Source of the DNA: Bin87 sp964347975
Lineage (GTDB): Bacteria; Chloroflexota; Dehalococcoidia; Lucifugimonadales; UBA3495
Assembly: GCA_964347975.1 (NCBI GenBank)
Contig: CAYGAY010000005.1
Span: 1 to 64,000, forward strand
Reading direction: 5' to 3'
DNA length: 64,000 bases
Positions 58,340-64,000 of this stretch are shown piece after piece (position 1 is the stretch's first letter; each line of letters begins with the position of its first letter). Under the pieces are notes generated by a model. That model was not told where the DNA came from. It worked only from the letters and a program-made list of their open reading frames with translations, and ran no database searches. The translations under genes and the position numbers were made by a program.

Positions 58340-59719
58340 CTACGCCGCTCCCAGGTTCGCGCTTACCTGGCCGATCACGTGGTCCATGGTGGACACGATC
58401 TGCTCAACCTCGCCGGGCGTCACGCACAGGGGCGGCATCACGTTCATGAGGTCGCCGCCGCGGAGGAAGAGGCCGTGGTCGGCAAAGCCCTGGGTCAACC
58501 TGGGACCCAGACCGGCGTCGGCTGGATAGTGTTCCCTGGTCTCCCGGTCCTTTACCAACTCCAGGCCGCACATGAGCCCTAACCCGCGCACGTTGCCGAT
58601 GATCGGGTGTTTCGCCTTGAGCTCCTCCAGACCGTCCAGCAGGTATTTCCCCATCCGGGCCGAATTCTCCACCATCCCTTCCCGTTCCATGATTTCCAGG
58701 TTCTTCAGGGAGGCGGCCGCGGCCACCGGATGCCCGCCGAAGGTGATCACATGACGGAAGGCGGCTCGGGGACTGCCCACAAAGGCGTCGGCAATGGGCT
58801 TGCGCAGGATGGTTCCGCCCATGGGGATGTATCCGCTGGTGATGCCTTTGGCCACCGTCATCATGTCCGGAACGACGTCCCAGTGCTCGCAGCCGAACCA
58901 CTTGCCGGTGCGCCCGAAACCGGTAATCACCTCATCGGCAATCAGCAGGCAGCCGTACTTGTCGCAAACTTCCCGCAGCAGGGGCCAGTAGTTGTCCGGC
59001 GGCACCACCGCTCCCATAGGACTGGAAATAGGTTCGGCAATGACCGCTGCCACGGTTTCCGGCCCCTGGAACTGGATGATGCTCTCGATGGCGTCCACGC
59101 ACCGTTGGCCGCACTCCTCCGGCGAACTGCTGTTGAACTCGCAGCGGTAGAAGTTGGGCTGAGGAGCGTGGAATGTATTCGGCATCAGGGGTTCATAGTC
59201 TTCCCTGGGGTAGAGATAGTTGCCCCCCAGGGCCATGGCGCCCATGGTGGCGCCGTGGTACGAGTCCCGGCGGCTGATGAACTTGGTGCGCTGCGGCTCG
59301 CCCCTGCGCTTGAAATAAGCGCGGGACAGCTTCAACGCCGTTTCCACCGACTCGGAACCGCCGCTGGTGAAGAAGCAGCGGGAAAGATCGCCCGGCATCA
59401 TGGACGCGATCTTTTCCGACAACATGACGGTGGGTTCGGTGGTCGTGCCCATGGGCATATAGGTGATCTTGAGCATCTGCTCGTAGGCGGCGTCGGCGAT
59501 TTCCTTCTGGCCATAGCCCACGTTCTTCAGCCAGAGACCCGACATGGCATCGATGTAGGTGTTGCCCAAAGCGTCCGTGACGTGGCAACCCTTGCCTTCC
59601 ACGAAGATCTGCGGCTCGCCTTTTTCGGCCATGTCGCTGGGTTCCCGGAGGTACACCCAGAGGTTCTCCAGGGCGGTCGTTTGCAGATCGTTGACCGCAG
59701 TTTCAGTGTGGGTAGCCAT
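58340..59719 (-). CDS. Class III aminotransferase (omega-aminotransferase)
   Basis: 459 aa from ATG 59719 with GGAGG at 6 bases. PLP enzyme: GSESVETALKLSRAYF, then RRDSYHGATMGAMALGG (substrate/PLP ring), LLIADEVITGFGRTGKWFG (Asp for the pyridine N), and TVAKGITSGYIPMGG with the Schiff-base Lys (about 286). These move amino groups between diamines or beta-amino acids and pyruvate. Likely in catabolism with its neighbours. Confidence 0.92.
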   Translation of the reverse strand: MATHTETAVNDLQTTALENLWVYLREPSDMAEKGEPQIFVEGKGCHVTDALGNTYIDAMSGLWLKNVGYGQKEIADAAYEQMLKITYMPMGTTTEPTVMLSEKIASMMPGDLSRCFFTSGGSESVETALKLSRAYFKRRGEPQRTKFISRRDSYHGATMGAMALGGNYLYPREDYEPLMPNTFHAPQPNFYRCEFNSSSPEECGQRCVDAIESIIQFQGPETVAAVIAEPISSPMGAVVPPDNYWPLLREVCDKYGCLLIADEVITGFGRTGKWFGCEHWDVVPDMMTVAKGITSGYIPMGGTILRKPIADAFVGSPRAAFRHVITFGGHPVAAAASLKNLEIMEREGMVENSARMGKYLLDGLEELKAKHPIIGNVRGLGLMCGLELVKDRETREHYPADAGLGPRLTQGFADHGLFLRGGDLMNVMPPLCVTPGEVEQIVSTMDHVIGQVSANLGAA

Positions 59720-60129
59720 GCTTGCCTCCGGGCGCTGTTCTGAGTCCAGGATTGGGGATGCTCGTTGCCCAGCCAGTTTAGCATCGCGCGAGGGCTGCCA
59801 CAAAGGGTTGCCGGACCTCCCCCCCCCGCCGCCGCTTTCTGCTAATCTGTCGAAACATTAACGCTCCCTCGTGGATCTCTCATCAAGTGGCGGCACATGA
59901 GCGCGATCCGCTGTCGGCCGGGCCGCAATCGGATGGGGCGCAACCTGACCAGAGCGCTCAGGCTGGCAAAAGGCCCATAGGGCATCCAGTCGGCATATGC
60001 CGGGGCGCAAGACGGTGCGCCCCGATTTGCTTCCGCGTTGCCGCAGTGATGACAGTATTCTCGATAGCCTCTGGTACACCAGTGCTATAATCGCCGGCAT
60101 CAGACTCGGCAGCCATCAGGAGAACTCAA
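59720..60129. other. Intergenic region with promoter and hairpin
   Basis: 410 bases between divergent genes. GGGGCGC (60002-60008) and GCGCCCC (60017-60023) form a 7-bp hairpin. TGCTATAAT at 60083-60091 is an extended -10 about 38 bases before the methylase start. An eleven-base C tract lies at 59818-59828 region. No gene is seen. Confidence 0.6.
60083..60091 (+). promoter_or_regulatory. Extended -10 of the nuclease-methylase gene
   Basis: TGCTATAAT, a consensus extended -10 without a clear -35. Confidence 0.55.
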
Positions 60130-63012
60130 ATGACCGGACGGGCCAGCGGCGGCCTCCACGAGCAGAACGCCAACACCGTCATCGCGCAGTGGCTCAACGA
60201 CACTGGACGCAATTGGATTGCGGAAGCCGAGCGCACCGGCGTCATCGAGGGAAGCAACGCGCGGCCCGATATTGTGGTGCGCCAGGGCGGCCGGATGCCA
60301 GTCATCGTCGAGTGCGAGTTCGGAAATCCGGCCGCCGGGGACGCCGCATCCCGGCTGGGCGTGACGCTGGTGGGAGAATCTCGCCCGTTCACCGAAGTCA
60401 TTGCCGCGGGCATTGCCGAACGCTGCGAAAGGGATAGCGAAACACAGTTTCGGCGACGCCTGGACGCCGATGAGCCGGTATTCACTGTCCAGCTGGTATC
60501 CCGGAACGGCGATGAGCCTAAAATCTGGCCCGACCGGCCCCTGTCGGCAACCCCAACCGACCTCGCTGCCTACTGCGAATATGCCCAAGTGCCGCAGGCC
60601 GTCATTGACGACCACAGCGAACGCATCGCGCAGCGGGTCGAGTCAGCTGGAACCAAACTCCTGGAGAGCATACGCCTGACCCGCAACCGCAGCGCGCCGA
60701 CGCTGGAAGCATTGCGGAATATCACCGGCTGCGATCAAGATGAGCAAGCCACGCGCACCGCCTGCGCTATCTGGCTTATCGCAATTGACCTACAGAACGA
60801 CCTGGCCCGATACAGTTCGAACCTGCAGGCCCTCAACCTGCAAACTACCGACAACCTTCTGGCCGCCAGCGGCGTCCTGACCATCAGCCAAGTCCTGGGG
60901 CAGTGGCGCATCATCGAAAGCGTTAACTACTTGCCGGTAGTGGAACTGGCTACGCAGAGCTTGACGGCGGGGGAAATGGGCAGCGATATATCAGACGTGC
61001 TGGGACTGCTGCACAGCCTCAGCGAGCGGCTGAATGGGCTACACGCCAAGCACGTGTATAACTTCGCCGGCGAACTCTGGCAGCGCCTGGTCGGCGACCG
61101 TGAGGAACGCGCCGCCCACTACACCAAACCGGAAACCGCCGAACTGCTGGCGACGCTGGCCGCCGAACGATTCAACGGCCTGATGGCCGACGAAATCGCC
61201 GCGCTGAACCTGATGGACGCCGCTTGCGGCACGGGCACTCTGGTCGGCGCCGGGGAACGCGCGCTGCGGCGCAAGTACGCGGCCAAAGGCGGCCGGGACG
61301 CCGAACTGCACCGCAAACGGATGGAAGAACATATTTACGCCATGGACGTGAACGGCATCGCCGGCACGCTGACCGCCAAACGGCTCACCGATATGAACGT
61401 GGAGCAGGACTATACCGGCAGCAAAATCGCCGTCATTACCGACCCGGCCGGCTCCCTGATCCTGCTTGACCCCAACGTTACCGGCGTGTCCAACGTGCTG
61501 GGCTACCGCAGCGTCACGCCCACCGAAGGCGCCGGCGGCGAGGAAGGAGTGTTCCATGTGATGCTGCAAGGCATCGACTGGTCGCTGATGAACCCGCCCT
61601 ACAGCCGCCCGCGCCGGGGACGGGAGCAGGCCACCGGGGGCTTGGCGCCGCTGCGCCGCGCCGCCAAACGGGGCAACTTCCTGATGTCTCACGGGCAGGC
61701 CGGGCTGGCCAGCGACTTCGGCAATCTGAGCAACATCCGGCTGGCGCCCGGCGGCGTGTACTCCCACGTCCTGCCCCTAACGGCGGCCCACGCCGGCAGC
61801 TGGCAAGGCTGGCGGGCCGAGCTGGAAAAGGACTTCCAGGACATCATAGCCATCGCCAACGTGTCCGCCGCCGAGTTGCAGAGCATGAGCGCCGACACCG
61901 AGATGAGCGAGATGCTGGTGATTGCCACCAAGCGCGCCAAGCGTCCCAAAGAATGGCAGCCCACGGAAATCCTGTGCGTCAACCTGCACGCGGCCCCAGC
62001 CACGCTGGCGGAAGGCTATGCCATGGCGCAGGAAATCGCCGCCATACCGGCAGACAGCCGACCGGGGCTGCTGACGCGAGGCAACTACACCCGGTTCCAG
62101 CACGACGGGGCCGGCTTCCCTTGGAGCGCGGTGGGTAACAGGAACAACGAGTTGACAACTGTGAGCATGGCTCTGCTCAACGCCGAAGCTTACGACCCGT
62201 TGACCTTGCGCCGTCACTCATTATCAATGCCAATGATTACGCTGGGCGACATCGCGCAGACCGGGCCAACGCACCATCTGATAGGCCACCCCAGAGGGGG
62301 CGACCCGATTGGCGCGTTCGAATGGACGCCACTGAACGAACTGGCAGTGGCGCCGGCGCAGCAGGCGATGTGGGCGGCAGACAGCAAATCCCAAACCACC
62401 ATCATTACGCAGCCGACACACGGCGGAACCATCATGGACCAAGACCTTGCCCGGCAGATGACGACCCGGCGCAGCCGGTGGCACTTGAATCGCAACTTGG
62501 CCTTGACGTCGCAAGCCATCGCAATGGCAGTGACGCGAGAACCGGCGCACGGCGGCAGAACCTGGAACGCGCTGCAAAGCGTTGCGGACGAAGTCGCCAA
62601 ATGCGTCGCGCTGTTCAACAACAGTACGCCAGGAGTGATTGTCATACGGGCATACGGCCAGAAAGGTCAGCGCGGGCCGCGGGCCGCTTTTCAGGTCGGA
62701 GCCATTCCCGGCCTGCCCTGCCCGGCGTTCCACGCCGACACGCCGGAAGCGCAGCGGGCGCGCGACATTGCCGAGCGCCATTTTGACGAACTGGCCCGGC
62801 TGCCGCTGGAGCCATTCGCCTACTGCTTCCGAGACGCCAACCGCCACCGCATCGACAACGCGGTTGCCGAAATGCTGGGCCTTGACCCGCAGGACGCCGG
62901 CATCCAGGATATGCTGTCGCATTACCGACTGCTGTTCGCCAGCGAGCCCAACGTCAACGGGCGGCAAAAGAAAATCGTTGACGCGCTGGCATCGCATCAG
63001 AAACCAGACTAA
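60130..63012 (+). CDS. Fused nuclease-adenine DNA methyltransferase (type IIG or stand-alone type I-like)
   Basis: 960 aa with AGGAG 8 bases before ATG 60130. The N-terminus has a PD-(D/E)XK-like nuclease pattern: RPDIVV (Asp 47) and VIVECEF (Glu 61, Glu 63). Gamma-class methylase motif I is DAACGTGTLVGAG (from residue 363), preceded by AAHYTKPETAELLATL, and motif IV is LMNPPYSRPRRG (Asn 488). The remaining 470 residues hold the likely target-recognition part. It has no separate partner gene, so both activities may be in one chain. Extended -10 promoter upstream. Substrate site unknown. Confidence 0.85.
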   Translation: MTGRASGGLHEQNANTVIAQWLNDTGRNWIAEAERTGVIEGSNARPDIVVRQGGRMPVIVECEFGNPAAGDAASRLGVTLVGESRPFTEVIAAGIAERCERDSETQFRRRLDADEPVFTVQLVSRNGDEPKIWPDRPLSATPTDLAAYCEYAQVPQAVIDDHSERIAQRVESAGTKLLESIRLTRNRSAPTLEALRNITGCDQDEQATRTACAIWLIAIDLQNDLARYSSNLQALNLQTTDNLLAASGVLTISQVLGQWRIIESVNYLPVVELATQSLTAGEMGSDISDVLGLLHSLSERLNGLHAKHVYNFAGELWQRLVGDREERAAHYTKPETAELLATLAAERFNGLMADEIAALNLMDAACGTGTLVGAGERALRRKYAAKGGRDAELHRKRMEEHIYAMDVNGIAGTLTAKRLTDMNVEQDYTGSKIAVITDPAGSLILLDPNVTGVSNVLGYRSVTPTEGAGGEEGVFHVMLQGIDWSLMNPPYSRPRRGREQATGGLAPLRRAAKRGNFLMSHGQAGLASDFGNLSNIRLAPGGVYSHVLPLTAAHAGSWQGWRAELEKDFQDIIAIANVSAAELQSMSADTEMSEMLVIATKRAKRPKEWQPTEILCVNLHAAPATLAEGYAMAQEIAAIPADSRPGLLTRGNYTRFQHDGAGFPWSAVGNRNNELTTVSMALLNAEAYDPLTLRRHSLSMPMITLGDIAQTGPTHHLIGHPRGGDPIGAFEWTPLNELAVAPAQQAMWAADSKSQTTIITQPTHGGTIMDQDLARQMTTRRSRWHLNRNLALTSQAIAMAVTREPAHGGRTWNALQSVADEVAKCVALFNNSTPGVIVIRAYGQKGQRGPRAAFQVGAIPGLPCPAFHADTPEAQRARDIAERHFDELARLPLEPFAYCFRDANRHRIDNAVAEMLGLDPQDAGIQDMLSHYRLLFASEPNVNGRQKKIVDALASHQKPD

Positions 63013-63051
63013 CCAACCACACAGCCGAATATACCCCAGGAGCCGGCAACT

Positions 63052-63705
63052 ATGCTCATCGACCCCAGGAATTTCGACCGTTTCAACATGATCCTCACCG
63101 GCGTGGTCGTGCCCCGGCCCATCGCCTTCGTTTCCACCAGGTCCACCGACGGCGTGGTGAACCTGGCGCCGTTCAGCTTCTTCAACGCCATGGCCTACAA
63201 CCCGCCCACGGTGATTTTCTCGTCGTCCCGCCGCGCCCCCGGCTGGCCGGACAAGCGCAAGGATACTCTTACCAACATCGAGGAGACCGGCGAGTACGTC
63301 ATCAACGTAGTGGTGGACGACATCGCCGCCGCCATGAACGCCACCGCCGCCGAATACCCGTCCGACGTGTCCGAGTTCGACATCGCCGGCCTCACCGAAG
63401 CGCCCAGCGAAATAGTGAAGCCGCCCCGGGTGCTGGAGTCGCCGGTCAACATGGAATGCCGCCTCGTCCAGGTGGTCAATATTGGCGAGCCGCCCCACTC
63501 CCACGGCATCGTCATCGGGGAAATTGTCCGGATGCATCTCCGGGATGACATCCTGTACGAAGGCCCCAACGGCCTCCGTATCGACCATGCCGCCCTGAAG
63601 CCCACAGGCCGCCTGGCCGGCAATATGTACTGCCACACCGACGACGTGTACGAACTGGTCCGTCCTGTGTACGCCCCCGAGGAAGAACAACAGGCCGCTG
63701 ATTAA
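63052..63705 (+). CDS. Flavin reductase-like domain protein
   Basis: 217 aa. A split-barrel FMN protein: VVPRPIAFVSTRSTDG, NLAPFSFFNAMAYNPPTVIF, TLTNIEETGEYVINVV and the later NMECRLVQVVNIGEPPHSHG. These can supply reduced FMN to two-component monooxygenases, which fits the LLM genes nearby. GGAG 11 bases upstream of ATG 63052. It follows the methylase with 39 bases between. Confidence 0.9.
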   Translation: MLIDPRNFDRFNMILTGVVVPRPIAFVSTRSTDGVVNLAPFSFFNAMAYNPPTVIFSSSRRAPGWPDKRKDTLTNIEETGEYVINVVVDDIAAAMNATAAEYPSDVSEFDIAGLTEAPSEIVKPPRVLESPVNMECRLVQVVNIGEPPHSHGIVIGEIVRMHLRDDILYEGPNGLRIDHAALKPTGRLAGNMYCHTDDVYELVRPVYAPEEEQQAAD

Positions 63706-63767
63706 CCATCCCCGCGCCGGGGCAACCACAAGGGCGGCCCCGGCCACGCCACCACAGGAGGCGGAAA

Positions 63768-64000
63768 ATGACCACCACCACTGAACGCCCCGCCATCAAG
63801 CTCTACGGCGCCGAATGGTGCCCCGACTGCCACCGTTCCCGCAACTACCTGGACAGTCAGAGCGTCGCCTACGAGTACGTGAACGTTGACGGCGACGAGG
63901 ACGCCCAGAACTACGTGAAGCAGATCAACGACAACCGGCTCATCATCCCCACCATCGTATTCCCCGACGGCTCCGTGCTGGTGGAACCGTCCAACGCCGA
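63768..64000 (+). CDS. Glutaredoxin/mycoredoxin-like protein, cut by window end
   Basis: At least 77 codons from ATG 63768 (AGGAGG upstream). The active site is AEWCPDCHRSR (CxxC at about 17-20), then VNVDGDEDAQNYVKQIN and RLIIPTIVFPDGS, with the cis-Pro, as in NrdH or mycoredoxin. It continues beyond 64000. Reduces disulfides in the cytoplasm. Same direction as the flavin reductase gene. Confidence 0.9.
   Translation, partial: MTTTTERPAIKLYGAEWCPDCHRSRNYLDSQSVAYEYVNVDGDEDAQNYVKQINDNRLIIPTIVFPDGSVLVEPSNA

Noticed and set aside
62224..63747. 507-codon minus-strand frame
   Set aside because: Antisense shadow of the methylase end and flavin reductase.

Overview
The window is high-GC bacterial DNA with dense, mostly co-directional genes, no rRNA and one tRNA. 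Gene content suggests a Chloroflexota lineage, perhaps Dehalococcoidia/SAR202-like: three paralogous luciferase-like (LLM) flavin monooxygenases, an F420-type PPOX protein, paired MaoC hotdog proteins, several Uma2 paralogues, and many HicAB, DUF433-DUF5615 and other toxin-antitoxin modules. This placement is inferred from gene content only.

Layout. 0-10 kb: AlbA_2/Schlafen-type regulators, a broken PIN toxin locus, DinB and membrane proteins, a metzincin plus anchored partner, an MFS carrier and an asparaginase. 10-18 kb: a phosphoesterase, a NYN-LOTUS protein, and a minus-strand run yqeY-purQ-EamA-(dinJ-yafQ)-purL. 18-21 kb: tRNA-Leu(CAA), a Uma2 protein, a MaoC pair and a HicBA-like pair. 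21-28 kb: an MFS gene followed by a toxin-antitoxin and debris zone with duplicated hicB loci, a nonsense-broken hicA, a mutS 5' fragment, a 1-kb tandem duplication of a DUF433-DUF5615 pair, and a DNA methylase-HNH fusion. 28-36 kb: an NAD-linked fds/nuo-like operon (E, F, G and a ferredoxin reductase-like gene) split by a NotI-like restriction enzyme and C5-methylase. 36-38 kb: three tandem Uma2 genes. 38-40 kb: a DsbA-family gene with an in-frame TGA exactly at the first Cys of CPWC (a probable selenoprotein), a HAD hydrolase and a CDF carrier. 40-50 kb: a repair operon with an amidohydrolase-Mug glycosylase fusion, ThpR and AlkA; then Ffh, an ABC exporter, SbcC and a PPOX protein. 50-60 kb: three LLM monooxygenases, an AAA ATPase-DUF4276 pair, an alpha/beta hydrolase, a methylase remnant, an MFS exporter and a class III aminotransferase. 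60-64 kb: a nuclease-methylase of type IIG style, a flavin reductase, and a glutaredoxin cut by the window edge.

Functionally the window mixes housekeeping genes (purine synthesis, SRP, base excision repair) with flavin-dependent catabolism and a heavy accessory load of restriction-modification, toxin-antitoxin and AAA/TOPRIM-like genes that have inserted into or between metabolic operons. The points most worth attention are the probable Sec-containing DsbA protein, the amidohydrolase-Mug fusion, the restriction cassette inside the fds/nuo operon whose catalytic subunit lacks the expected Cys/Sec ligand, and two tandem families (Uma2 and DUF433-DUF5615) with identical ends but divergent cores.
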